A stretch of 64,000 bases of DNA from Candidatus Poribacteria bacterium (GTDB taxonomy: Bacteria; Poribacteria; WGA-4E; WGA-3G): assembly GCA_022819945.1 (NCBI GenBank), contig JAJEGI010000115.1, positions 60,201 to 124,200 on the forward strand, written 5' to 3'. Position 1 is the stretch's first letter. Each line of letters starts with the position of its first letter. Below the pieces are notes generated by a model that was given only the letters and a program-made list of their open reading frames with translations, had not been told where the DNA came from and made no database searches. Made by a program: the position numbers and the translations under genes. Positions 1-7,876 of this stretch are shown piece after piece.

Positions 1-46
1 CTTTTTTAAATGCAGTATCGTATCGTAACGGAACAACTTGCGCCAT
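1..46 (-). CDS. Start of an unidentified gene downstream of the methyltransferase (partial)
   Basis: Reading leftward from an ATG at 46 the frame gives MAQVVPLRYDTAFKK and runs off the window edge. An AAAGGA Shine-Dalgarno sequence lies about eight bases upstream, and the methyltransferase stop is only 13 bases before the ATG, so the two genes are probably co-transcribed. The VPLRYxxxFKK opening resembles the N-terminus of PD-(D/E)XK nuclease/transposase-like (Rpn-type) proteins as I recall them. With 15 residues this is only a hint. A restriction endonuclease partner of the methyltransferase is the other reading. Confidence 0.5.
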   Translation of the reverse strand, partial: MAQVVPLRYDTAFKK

Positions 47-59
47 ATTGTAGTCCTTT

Positions 60-839
60 TCATACTATTTTCTGAATCAAATATTTTCCCGACTCAAGTC
101 GGTCAAGTGCGAATTCATAATACGCTGGCACAATCTCAAAACCTATGTAGTGCCGTCCCTTTATTTTGCTGACAACAGCAACCTGCCCAGAGCCTAAAAA
201 CGGATCTAAAACGACATCGCCTTTTTCGCTGGAATAATCAAGAATTTTATCAATAAGCTCAGCGGGCAGCTTCGTTGGCGTTTTGATCGCGCCTTGCCAA
301 TACTCTCTCTTAATTTCCCAGACATCCTCTTTATCTTTGTAGTGTGCCGACCCTCCGCTTTCAGTCTTTGCATCTTTATCAAATCGGCGATAGGGATAAA
401 ACTTTCGTTTCTTATCGTTTTTGCACACGAAAAGACAGTGGTAGTGAGAAGTTACGTACCTACGTTTGGTAACAACGCCAAACTGATATTTCCAAATTAG
501 GTGATTGACCGTCGTAAGTTCGCATAAATCGATCGCTATTAAGAGGTCCTTTAGGTGATTCCAACCGGAGAAGATATACATACTGCCGGAATCTTTTAGC
601 ACTCTCGTCGCAGCGGAAAGCCAGTTAAGCGTAAAAGCAAGGTAATCACTTCCCTTGACTTCATTGTAACCTTCAAGGACGCGACTCCCTTTTCGATTGT
701 AGTTGTGGCGAGTCGCTTTGAAGTCGATGGCAAAAGGCGGATCCGTTATGATGAGGTCAACACATTCCTCCGGCATTTCGGACATCAACTTAACGCAGTC
801 ACCCTGCTTGATAGTGTCAATGTATTCAGGCTGGTTCAT
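60..839 (-). CDS. DNA methyltransferase (beta-class N6-adenine/N4-cytosine type)
   Basis: A 259-residue SAM-dependent DNA amino-methyltransferase. The catalytic motif IV, DPPF, is at residues 33-36. The SAM-binding motif I, DPFLGSG, is near residues 212-218 and is preceded by a TPTKLP segment at 187-192 that stands for the usual HPTxKP box. Catalytic motif before SAM motif is the order seen in beta-class N6-adenine or N4-cytosine enzymes. The region between (about 110-190), rich in Lys, Arg and Tyr, would hold target recognition. The length suits a solitary or type II methylase. It lies 18 bases after the mannonate dehydratase gene and 13 bases before the next gene start, so it may form a restriction-modification pair with that gene. 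Target sequence and partner cannot be read from here. Confidence 0.9.
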   Translation of the reverse strand: MNQPEYIDTIKQGDCVKLMSEMPEECVDLIITDPPFAIDFKATRHNYNRKGSRVLEGYNEVKGSDYLAFTLNWLSAATRVLKDSGSMYIFSGWNHLKDLLIAIDLCELTTVNHLIWKYQFGVVTKRRYVTSHYHCLFVCKNDKKRKFYPYRRFDKDAKTESGGSAHYKDKEDVWEIKREYWQGAIKTPTKLPAELIDKILDYSSEKGDVVLDPFLGSGQVAVVSKIKGRHYIGFEIVPAYYEFALDRLESGKYLIQKIV

Positions 840-857
840 TTCCTTCTCTATCCATTT

Positions 858-1823
858 CTACGTCGCCATCAAGATTTCAAGGAACGCCGTCATGTATCCG
901 ATCGCATACGCGCGGCCCCGGTGTCCCCAACCTGTATCATCTACGATGTGTGGGACATGGTCAGTAATCATGAAGCCTGTGAAGCCGACCTCTTTCAGCG
1001 TCCGCATCACATCAAACATATCGCAATTGCCGGTGTCAACAAAGGATTCAGCAAATTTCGGAACATGACCTTCCACGTCGCGGAAGTGAACGTAGAAAAT
1101 CTTGTCGCGTTCTCCGAAATAGCGGATCGCATCCGTGACACCCGGTCCCATCTCCGACCAAGAGCCGACACAGAAATCGAGTCCATGTATCGGACTGTCA
1201 GCGATCTCCATGCCGCGCTTAAAACCTTCAAAGTTGCGGAACAGGCGCGGCACGCCTGCAAGAATTTCGACAGGCGGATCATCGGGGTGAAGTGCCAGTT
1301 TAACGCCCGCCTCTTCAGCAACAGGCAAGATGGCACTCATGTAATACTCGTAATTCTCCCACATCTCGGCTTCAGTGAAAACGCGTCCATGGGATAAGGG
1401 AGCGTCTTTAACTTCGTCCATATCAAAACTGGTAACCTCAGCACCGCCTCGACCGGGTGTGGTGCGGGAAGTCCGCCAGACGCCGCTCGGCATCCAGTGG
1501 TATCCGAAGATTTCAACGCCAGCCTTACCGATATTACGAATCGTCGTTGCCATATTCTCAATCTGTTCATCACGACCCGGCAGACCGAGCATCGCTTTGT
1601 CGTAAAATGGGACAGGCACGTTTTCAAGTGCCGCCAACCGTAAGCCAACCGCTTCAACCTCTGTCCGAAGTTGCAAGATGTCCTCATACTCCCATCGCTC
1701 CGTACCGGGAAGTCGTGGCGTATTGAGCAAGACATCCTCAACACCGAGTTGTTTGATGAATTTCAACCGTTCTTCACTAAGTTCACTGAATTGACCTAAA
1801 CCGAGACGCATTTTCCGGGTCAT
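858..1823 (-). CDS. uxuA: Mannonate dehydratase (UxuA family)
   Basis: Predicted mannonate dehydratase, converting D-mannonate to 2-keto-3-deoxygluconate in the glucuronate branch of uronic acid catabolism; a cytoplasmic metal-dependent TIM-barrel enzyme. The ligand segments expected from characterised UxuA proteins are visible in order: HPDDPP, DFCVGSW, VHFRDV and ITDHVP (His, Cys, His, Asp). The product is 321 residues, close to the family norm. The frame is open for another 29 codons upstream, but the start at 1823 is preferred because AAAGGAG lies seven bases before it and the homologous protein begins there (MTRKMRLGLGQF). The upstream gap of about 290 bases holds a repeat remnant and a hairpin. 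It links functionally with the UxaA-like gene and the gluconolactonase further on. Confidence 0.93.
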   Translation of the reverse strand: MTRKMRLGLGQFSELSEERLKFIKQLGVEDVLLNTPRLPGTERWEYEDILQLRTEVEAVGLRLAALENVPVPFYDKAMLGLPGRDEQIENMATTIRNIGKAGVEIFGYHWMPSGVWRTSRTTPGRGGAEVTSFDMDEVKDAPLSHGRVFTEAEMWENYEYYMSAILPVAEEAGVKLALHPDDPPVEILAGVPRLFRNFEGFKRGMEIADSPIHGLDFCVGSWSEMGPGVTDAIRYFGERDKIFYVHFRDVEGHVPKFAESFVDTGNCDMFDVMRTLKEVGFTGFMITDHVPHIVDDTGWGHRGRAYAIGYMTAFLEILMAT

Positions 1824-1924
1824 CGTTGTCTCCTTTGTGAATCCAAATTCGCTAAGTTTTTCCTGAACTTCCAAATATTGGGGTTCCGTTCCGATTTGTC
1901 CGATGTCCAAATCGGGTTTCTGAC

Positions 1925-1956
1925 TTATAGTAGATTCCGTAATTACCTATACACGC
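1925..1956. repeat. Remnant terminal arm of the TATAGTA inverted-repeat element
   Basis: The segment starting TTATAGTAGATTCCGTAATT and ending ACACGC matches the arms of the larger element at 38525-38631, with small differences, and lies upstream of uxuA. Only one arm is clear. A separate hairpin at 1993-2017 may be its internal part. Confidence 0.5.
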
Positions 1957-1992
1957 ATATCGTCGTGTGAACTGTGAAGTTTTGTATCCCGA

Positions 1993-2017
1993 TAGCACAG
2001 GCTAACAGCCTATGCTA
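1993..2017. repeat. Intergenic hairpin repeat
   Basis: TAGCACAGGCT, AAC, AGCCTATGCTA: 11-base arms with one mismatch around a three-base loop. Neither side carries a T-run, so it does not look like an intrinsic terminator. A related GTAGC...GCTAC palindrome is at 25532-25587. Confidence 0.6.
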
Positions 2018-2115
2018 CACAAGAATCGTAAGCGCAACCAACGGGCGCGCTGGATAAACGGTGAAGCCCGTTTTTGGAACGGAGACTCTGACCGAACCGC
2101 AAGGTAATATAAAAA

Positions 2116-2565
2116 TCAAAATTGCTTGTCGCTATCCAATAGAATGGTGACGGGACCGTCGTTAATGAGTTGCACATCCATCATCGCCTGAAACGTGCCA
2201 CCTTGTGTCGGGATATGCTGCTGTTTTAGGAGGGCGATGAACTGCTCATAAAGCGTGTTCGCGACTTCGGGGCGGGCAGCATTAATAAAACTCGGTCGCC
2301 GTCCTTTACGACAATCACCGTAGAGCGTGAATTGCGAGACGACGAGCGCAGCACCTCCTGTTTCAAGGAGCGAAAGATTCATTTTGCCGTCTTCATCTTC
2401 AAAAATACGCAAGTTAGCGATTTTGTTGGCGATATATTCCAGTTGCGTGGCAGTATCGTCACGCGCAACGCCGAGGAAGACAAGCACCCCTGCCTCAATC
2501 TCGGAAACGCGTTCACCATCTACCGTAACACTGGCAGATTTAACACGCTGAACGACTGCTCTCAT
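2116..2565 (-). CDS. dtd: D-aminoacyl-tRNA deacylase
   Basis: A 149-residue homologue of Dtd, which hydrolyses D-amino acids and glycine mischarged onto tRNA and so protects translation fidelity in the cytoplasm. The start MRAVVQRV, the SQFTLY motif at residues 77-82 and the NDGPVT motif at 135-140 (the Gly-cisPro element that forms the cross-subunit chiral pocket) are all intact, and the length is exactly that of the family. It stands alone: 292 bases separate it from uxuA downstream and about 170 from the next gene upstream, with no terminator seen. Nothing unusual in sequence. Confidence 0.97.
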   Translation of the reverse strand: MRAVVQRVKSASVTVDGERVSEIEAGVLVFLGVARDDTATQLEYIANKIANLRIFEDEDGKMNLSLLETGGAALVVSQFTLYGDCRKGRRPSFINAARPEVANTLYEQFIALLKQQHIPTQGGTFQAMMDVQLINDGPVTILLDSDKQF

Positions 2566-2733
2566 CTTTTTAATTTTCCTTGCGGGTAAATAACGCGGTT
2601 TAAGGCCTTGACGTTTTCTGTGTTCGAGCCGTCCTCCACTACGTTACGGACGACTGATTAGTTGATATCAAACGGGGATGGACTCTGATTGTGAGATACT
2701 GCTTGCATCTTCACGAATTCTCCTTTTTTATTC

Positions 2734-3756
2734 CTAAAACAGCAAATTCTCACCGCCAAGTGTCTGTGCTTTCTCGCCACCGAAGGTTAGATTGAATTGG
2801 AAGCCGGGACGACTGTTGAACCCAAGTTGGAATGCAAGCGTATCTGAAACCTCATAGCGGAATGCGAGTCCAAAGAGATTTTTCAGATGCATACCGGCAT
2901 ACGCGAGTTCACGTGAGAAATCACCTGTCAGCCGCATATTATCTGCAATAGCAACTTCACCGCCCAACTGCCAATTGAACCGAAAAAAGTCCGTTGTTTT
3001 CAGCGACTTTGACGTTAAGAAAACGCCGACACCGGCATGGACTTTGAAAAGGCTGCCTAACCTTTGGGTACCGACCATATAGGTGTTAATTCCAAAAAAC
3101 GGAAATCCGTCGGCAGGACTATAGTCGAGGAATTCATTGTCGGAATTAAGTTGATCGTCGGCAGTGAAACCGACCTGTACATCACCGCCCATAGAGATGC
3201 TCGGTAAGTTATCATTTCGATCCGGTTTGATGTTATACTTTAGCCCGATAACACCCTCAAATAGAGATTGATCATAAACGCGGCGATCAGCGGTTGGGTC
3301 GATGTCGGTCTCTTCAGCAACACTATAGAAATCGTAAACGATTTTCTGTGCACCGCCTGTCGAAAACGTGCCGCCCAGTACGAGGTCGAGTTCATCGGTT
3401 AAGCCGTAATTGAATCTGACTGGCACGAGGAAGGTTTCGACTTGGAGTGATACGCGATGAAGTTCGTCAAATCCGCCGATATTTACGTTTTGCCGATGCT
3501 CCGATCCCACCGTGTCTTCTGCGTACTGAAGGAGCCCAAACGAGGTGCTCGAACCCCCTTTGCCGACCGGTTCCGCAGTCTGAATGGTACTCAGATGTGG
3601 GACGGCTGGCAATTGTGCTGCGAGTGGCGATGCCATGCTTATAAAAAGCAGACCACAGATCATATATATGAAGACTTGTATGTTGTGCTGTCTCTTTTTT
3701 TCGGCGTAACTTATCCGTCTCCACCGAAAATTTGATCCAGAAAAGTTAGTGTGCAT
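2734..3756 (-). CDS. Probable outer-membrane beta-barrel protein
   Basis: A 340-residue exported protein of unknown function. After a basic N-terminus there is a hydrophobic stretch (VFIYMICGLLFISMASPLAA) that looks like a signal peptide ending near AAQ. The rest alternates hydrophobic and polar residues, with segments such as VPVRFNYGLTDELDLVLGG, and closes on short aromatic strands (LAFQLGFNSRPGFQFNLTFG), the pattern of an outer-membrane barrel of the type often called transporter/OMP_b-brl. I chose the ATG at 3756, which has AAAGGA before it. A longer frame would overlap the preceding gene. It follows the FN3-type lipoprotein by 55 bases and is probably co-expressed with it. No specific cargo is evident. 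Confidence 0.65.
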   Translation of the reverse strand: MHTNFSGSNFRWRRISYAEKKRQHNIQVFIYMICGLLFISMASPLAAQLPAVPHLSTIQTAEPVGKGGSSTSFGLLQYAEDTVGSEHRQNVNIGGFDELHRVSLQVETFLVPVRFNYGLTDELDLVLGGTFSTGGAQKIVYDFYSVAEETDIDPTADRRVYDQSLFEGVIGLKYNIKPDRNDNLPSISMGGDVQVGFTADDQLNSDNEFLDYSPADGFPFFGINTYMVGTQRLGSLFKVHAGVGVFLTSKSLKTTDFFRFNWQLGGEVAIADNMRLTGDFSRELAYAGMHLKNLFGLAFRYEVSDTLAFQLGFNSRPGFQFNLTFGGEKAQTLGGENLLF

Positions 3757-3811
3757 TGACTTATCCTTTAGAGTTATATTGTTAGCTGAAACCATTTGTG
3801 CGGCGTTAGCA

Positions 3812-4927
3812 TTACTGCAATCGCGCTTTGACTCGCGCACTTTCATCACGTCGTCCATCAGGGCCGGGTGTATTGTCAAACGCAGTTATGTAGTAAGGTC
3901 TGAACTCCAGAAATTGCCCGACAAGAATCGGATCTTCGCCCGAAATTGTCCAACTGCGATCCATTTTTCCAGGTGCGGGACGCGGGAGTAGATTTCCATC
4001 CGCGTCTTCGGTATAGAGCTGATAACCCGCGAGGTCGGGTTCAGTGTTTGGGGTCCAGAAGATGAATGCATCATACTTATTGTTCGCCAGAGAACGCCAT
4101 CGACAAATCACCCGAACGTCTTCCGGTGGCTCAGGCGGGACATTGGGCGTTGCCGCATTGATTGTAGCGAATGCTTCCGCGCCAAACTCATCTACAGCAG
4201 CGATACGATAGACTTTCCGAGTACCATCCACTTGAAAATCGTAATCGAAATAGTAGAGTTGATCCCGTTTCGGTTCAGCGATCAGTTTGAATTCGAGCGG
4301 TTTATCGCTGCCTGTGTCAAGTGCAGCGTAGACACGGAAGACAGAAAAATCAAATGGGATTTCATAACCCGCCCAAAAGAGTTTAATAGTGAGGTCAGTG
4401 GGATCGCCGAGCGTTACAATCGGGACAGGTGGGGGGACGCTCGGTATTGCCTGTGCCGTCTTCCAGAAACGGAGCGGTTCTTCCTCCGCAGGTGGCGGGT
4501 TGGTCGGATCCGGCGTTTCAATACCATTGACATCAACATAAGTAATGCGATATTCATAGGCAATGAGCCGTCCGTCCGCACCCTTCCGGTCATTTTCGAG
4601 ATTGTGGGTGTCAATAAATTCGCTCGCCGGTGCATCAACAGAGCCAACCAACTCGAACGCCGCATCCGTTCCGCCTGTAGAGCGTCTATAGATACGGTAC
4701 GCTTTAATGCCTTCCTGACCTACATCATTCCATGTGACCCGTACCTGTTTATCCCCAGCGTAGAGCGTGAGACCATCTGGCGCGCCAGCGGTACGCAGAT
4801 TTTCTGGGTCGAGGGGATTCGCGAAGTCCTCACTATTTGTGCAGGCATAGAAGAGAACAAAAACAGACAGGATAAGAAAACTTAGCATACCAACTTTACG
4901 GTTGAATAGGGTGTGGAATAGACACAT
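3812..4927 (-). CDS. Fibronectin type III-like lipoprotein
   Basis: A 371-residue predicted lipoprotein. The N-terminus has a basic start, a hydrophobic core (LSFLILSVFVLFYAC) and a Cys at about residue 29 in a loose lipobox (FYAC). The NPLDPEN sequence shortly after is typical of Bacteroidetes/Poribacteria lipoproteins. The mature part contains at least two fibronectin-III-like modules (for example GLTLYAGDKQVRVTWND...GIKAYRIYRR, and a later VRVICRW...DAFIFWTPN...LAGYQLY). These are protein or carbohydrate contact modules, so a surface scaffold or binding role is likely, but no enzyme motif is seen. It lies between two other envelope genes on the same strand, 11 and 55 bases away, suggesting one operon. 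Confidence 0.75.
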   Translation of the reverse strand: MCLFHTLFNRKVGMLSFLILSVFVLFYACTNSEDFANPLDPENLRTAGAPDGLTLYAGDKQVRVTWNDVGQEGIKAYRIYRRSTGGTDAAFELVGSVDAPASEFIDTHNLENDRKGADGRLIAYEYRITYVDVNGIETPDPTNPPPAEEEPLRFWKTAQAIPSVPPPVPIVTLGDPTDLTIKLFWAGYEIPFDFSVFRVYAALDTGSDKPLEFKLIAEPKRDQLYYFDYDFQVDGTRKVYRIAAVDEFGAEAFATINAATPNVPPEPPEDVRVICRWRSLANNKYDAFIFWTPNTEPDLAGYQLYTEDADGNLLPRPAPGKMDRSWTISGEDPILVGQFLEFRPYYITAFDNTPGPDGRRDESARVKARLQ

Positions 4928-4938
4928 AATTTTGCTCC

Positions 4939-5493
4939 TTAAAAAACGTGTAGAAGCCTTAGACTTACACGCTGACTTCGGAAATCATAGTGTGGCAGCA
5001 ATTGGAACGAAGCGCGCGGGGATAATAGCCCTCTGTTTCCAAAGCGATAATTTGCGAAATTAATTTTCCGTGTGCGTAGATTTGTGCTAAGCGATTGTGA
5101 ACGGATCCCGGAAGAGATGACACCTTCCGCAGATTCAGACGACTCCGATGGCGTGTCAAGTTGACTATAAAGTGAGAAAAGGACAGCAAGTCCCACACAT
5201 CCGAGACCGACGCGCGACATAATGGTGCTGGCATCCCGCCTCACACGAAAAGCGTCCTTGTGCGTTTGGATGTCCGCTTGGATTGCAGCGTTGAGATATG
5301 CGTCGTAACTGTCTTGAGCGGAGGCTTTAAGAAGCGTGCCACCGAGTTGGAGACTCATACCAGAAGTAAAGAGTGCTATTGACAGTACACGAGACCGGCG
5401 CACTGCATCCGCAGGCTGATTTGTTAAAATAAAGATGAGGAGGCAACTACACGCAAAAACGATGAATTTTTGAATCGGACCATAACGCTTCAT
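4939..5493 (-). CDS. Small membrane-associated protein of unknown function
   Basis: A 184-residue protein with an N-terminal hydrophobic segment (FIVFACSCLLIFILTNQ) resembling a signal peptide, and a second one near residues 98-118 (VGLGCVGLAVLFSLYSQL). Between them lies a polar stretch with YDAYLNAAIQADIQTHKDAF and RRDASTIM, then a Ser-rich linker and a basic tail. The same layout (Y..Y segment before a glycine-rich membrane helix) recurs in the protein at 33441-34040, so the two may be distant relatives. The ATG at 5493 is preferred over 5526 because AAAGGA precedes it and a promoter at 5535-5563 would place the RNA start almost on 5526. It heads the three-gene envelope cluster. Function unknown. 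Confidence 0.6.
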   Translation of the reverse strand: MKRYGPIQKFIVFACSCLLIFILTNQPADAVRRSRVLSIALFTSGMSLQLGGTLLKASAQDSYDAYLNAAIQADIQTHKDAFRVRRDASTIMSRVGLGCVGLAVLFSLYSQLDTPSESSESAEGVISSGIRSQSLSTNLRTRKINFANYRFGNRGLLSPRASFQLLPHYDFRSQRVSLRLLHVF

Positions 5494-5526
5494 GTCAAGT
5501 TTTTTCCTTTTATGAGAAAGATCCAT

Positions 5527-5867
5527 TTCTATAAAGTTTACCCCATTTTTTTTGGAAAGTCAACGCTTTTTGCAATGACAGTTGAATACCTATAGCGATC
5601 AATTCTCCTAATTGAAATAAACTCGTAAGCAATCTTTTCGTCTAAATTAAATGTATAGGTGGTTCGTAAACCTAAATAACTCAACACTTTGGAATCACTG
5701 ATTTGACATTCAGCAAAATACATAGTAAAATTAAAAAGAACCTTTTCTCAACACTGCTTGTTTTAAATAATCGCAAAAGGTATCCACTTGAGGTTCCTAA
5801 ACGCGAGTATTACTGAAGTAGGGTGTTTAAAAAGCGTCCGGAGAAAAAGAGCAACGGAGGAAAAGTA
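5527..5867. other. Intergenic region between divergent genes
   Basis: A 341-base AT-rich region. It holds the minus-strand promoter at 5535-5563 and, toward its right end, the leader of the first GspC-like gene. The stretch near 5727-5760 (AAATTAAAAAGAACCTTTT) partly matches that before the second copy (near 6737-6760), so the tandem duplication included upstream DNA. A 61-codon open frame here has no supporting signal and is not called. Confidence 0.5.
5535..5563 (-). promoter_or_regulatory. Probable sigma-70-type promoter for the 4939-5493 gene
   Basis: Reading the minus strand: TTGACT, a 17-base spacer, then TAAACT. The predicted RNA start near 5528 leaves a leader of about 35 bases before the ATG at 5493. 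Confidence 0.5.
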
Positions 5868-6713
5868 GTGAAAATTACGAATAAATGGCGAAACATCATT
5901 ACAAAAATCGGAATAGGCTGCCTTGTATGCCTACTCTTCGGTTTTGGGATATTGCTCTACGCGCAAGAAAAAACGAAACCGGCGTTCATCGGTACAAAAC
6001 CGGAGACGGCCCCCTCTAAAATGAAAGAGATAAAACAAAAAGAAACGAATGCTGCGAAAATGCAGGCAATGGCCAAAGCGAGAGGACAAGGGCAACCACA
6101 ACGCAATAGAACTTGGGAACGGCAAAACCGTGGCGGCAGCGTTGACTTTGGAGAGAATGTAGCGTTTTACAAAACAATTATTGACCACAACCTCTTCCGA
6201 CCACTCGGATGGACACCGCCGAATAACGAACCCGCATATAGTCTGGTTGGCACTGCTGTCAACCCAAACGGTGCCATCTCACAAGCAACGCTCTTGGAGA
6301 AAAGATCGAATCGTTACCACTTTGTGACCATCGGGACGAAACTCGGTGATATGACAGTAAAAGACATTGAAGCGAAACGGGTTATATTGGATAAAGGAGC
6401 GGAAACAGTAACGCTCAAAACCGGTGAACTACAACTCCTCACGGGTAAGCGGGGCGGCGGTGGCGACAGAGGTGGAAACCGTGGGGAAGGTGGCTCCGAA
6501 AAAGCAGGCAATAACAACGAGCGAAACAGGGGCAATCAGGCTGCTGAAAAACGCAGGCAAACGGAGCAGAAAAGGCGATCATCTTCTGACCGAGAGCAAT
6601 TGAAGCGAGAGATAATGGAGAAGATGCGGCACGCTTCATCAGACAGAGAGCGAAAAGAAATTATGGAGTATTACAAGAAAGAGTTTGGTAGTAAAAGCGG
6701 TCGCGATAAATAA
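5868..6713 (+). CDS. Membrane-anchored protein with GspC/PilP-like domain, copy 1
   Basis: A 281-residue protein: short cytoplasmic N-terminus, one transmembrane segment (GIGCLVCLLFGFGILLYA), a charged linker, then a compact domain of about 90 residues. This domain starts at the DHNLFRPLGW segment, then reads YSLVGTAV...ATLLEKRSNRYHFVTIGTKLGDMTVKDIEAKRVIL and ends in TLKTGELQLL. That pattern is like the HR domain of type II secretion GspC and the type IV pilus protein PilP. The last 85 residues are a very basic, Gly/Arg/Glu-rich tail. I take GTG at 5868 as the start: GGAGG lies seven bases before it, and the same GGAGG-GTG arrangement is kept in the next gene. No other secretion gene is nearby, so the role is open. 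Confidence 0.7.
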   Translation: MKITNKWRNIITKIGIGCLVCLLFGFGILLYAQEKTKPAFIGTKPETAPSKMKEIKQKETNAAKMQAMAKARGQGQPQRNRTWERQNRGGSVDFGENVAFYKTIIDHNLFRPLGWTPPNNEPAYSLVGTAVNPNGAISQATLLEKRSNRYHFVTIGTKLGDMTVKDIEAKRVILDKGAETVTLKTGELQLLTGKRGGGGDRGGNRGEGGSEKAGNNNERNRGNQAAEKRRQTEQKRRSSSDREQLKREIMEKMRHASSDRERKEIMEYYKKEFGSKSGRDK

Positions 6714-6857
6714 CGTTGTGACCTCCTTAGAAAAATTAAACAGAACCTTTTTACAATAGAACCTGTCTTAATTCGCAAAGGGATGTCTAAGCAAATCTCC
6801 AAAACTAAAACACTTAAGAAACGTGCCTGGAAATCGGAGACAATGGAGGAAAAGCAA

Positions 6858-7694
6858 GTGAAAACTGCTAATAATCGAGGAAGTATTATTGCAAAACTTG
6901 GAATCGGTTGTGTGGTATGCCTGCTCCTCGGCTTTGGGATATTGCTCTATGCCCAAGAAAAAACAAAATCAGAGTTCATCGCCACACAGCCTGAAATGAA
7001 AGAGATGAAAGAAACAGATGCCGCGAAAATGCAGGCAATGGCGAAACCGACCGAGCAAGCCCAACCACAACGCAATCGGGCTTGGGGACAGCAAAACCGC
7101 GGGCAAAATCGTGGCGGTAGAGTTGATTTCGGAGAAAATGCAGCGTTTTATAAAACAATTATTGACCATAACCTCTTCCGATCACTCGGGTGGACACCAC
7201 CCAAAAACGAACCCGCATATAGCTTGATCGGCACCGCTGTTGATGAAAACGGCGTAATTTCACAAGCAACGCTGTTAGAAAAAAGATCCAATCGCTACCA
7301 CTTTGTGACCATCGGGACGAAACTCGGTGATATAACAGTAACGGATATCGAAGCGAAACGGGTTATATTGGATAAAGCTGGAGAGAATATAACGCTCAAA
7401 ACCGGGGAACTGCAACTGCTTACAGCTAAGCGCGAACGCGCGGGTGATAGAGGTGGAGAACGTGGCGAAGGTGGCTCCGAAAGAGCGGGCAATAACAACG
7501 AGCGAAACAGAGGCAATCAGACTGCTGAAAGGCGCGAACAAGCGGAGCAGCGAGAGCGAGCGAATGCGGAACAAAACAGGCGGCGGGAGATGATGGAGCG
7601 GATGCGGAACGCTTCACCTGAGGAGCGGCGAAGGATGATAGAGAGATTTCGGGGAGATCGCGGGGGTAGAAGAGGACGCGGTCGCGATAGGTAG
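6858..7694 (+). CDS. Membrane-anchored protein with GspC/PilP-like domain, copy 2
   Basis: A 278-residue tandem paralogue of the preceding gene: the same transmembrane segment (GIGCVVCLLLGFGILLYA), the same DHNLFR...LGW domain and the same basic tail, here ending in GDRGGRRGRGRDR. The central domain is nearly identical between copies, while the linker and tail differ by small insertions and deletions, as expected after duplication. The repeat unit is about 990 bases. The GTG start at 6858 has GGAGG in the same position as copy 1. The tail resembles RGG-type nucleic-acid-binding tracts, but on this topology it would lie outside the inner membrane. A link to secretion or pilus assembly is inferred from the domain only. 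Confidence 0.7.
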   Translation: MKTANNRGSIIAKLGIGCVVCLLLGFGILLYAQEKTKSEFIATQPEMKEMKETDAAKMQAMAKPTEQAQPQRNRAWGQQNRGQNRGGRVDFGENAAFYKTIIDHNLFRSLGWTPPKNEPAYSLIGTAVDENGVISQATLLEKRSNRYHFVTIGTKLGDITVTDIEAKRVILDKAGENITLKTGELQLLTAKRERAGDRGGERGEGGSERAGNNNERNRGNQTAERREQAEQRERANAEQNRRREMMERMRNASPEERRRMIERFRGDRGGRRGRGRDR

Positions 7695-7732
7695 TAGAAA
7701 GCCCCTCCTGAGATCCATACGCAATTTCTTTC

Positions 7733-7863
7733 AAGGCGCGGTTAGATGAAGTTTAAGAATTTAATTCGGTAATGTATCAGAAACCTCTTGGTAAGAGTGA
7801 GCTGTGCTCGCGATCTGTAAGGATTACCGAAATATTTATTTAATCTTCATGAAACCGCGCTTT
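7733..7863. repeat. 131-base element with 41-base imperfect terminal inverted repeats
   Basis: The left arm (7733-7773, starting AAGGCGCGGTT and ending TTCGGTAAT) pairs with the right arm (7823-7863) at 32 of 41 positions. About 49 bases lie between. It sits in the gap between convergent genes. It could be a MITE-like element or serve as a large bidirectional transcription stop, as the right end leads into a T-rich stretch. Confidence 0.65.
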
Positions 7864-7876
7864 TTCATTTTTACGA

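Noticed and set aside
703..1397. Long open frames on the plus strand opposite the methyltransferase and uxuA
   Set aside because: They are antisense shadows of genes with clear motifs, and have no ribosome sites or family resemblance.
2600..2640. A tRNA-like GTTCGAGCC sequence
   Set aside because: The flanking sequence cannot form acceptor and anticodon stems.
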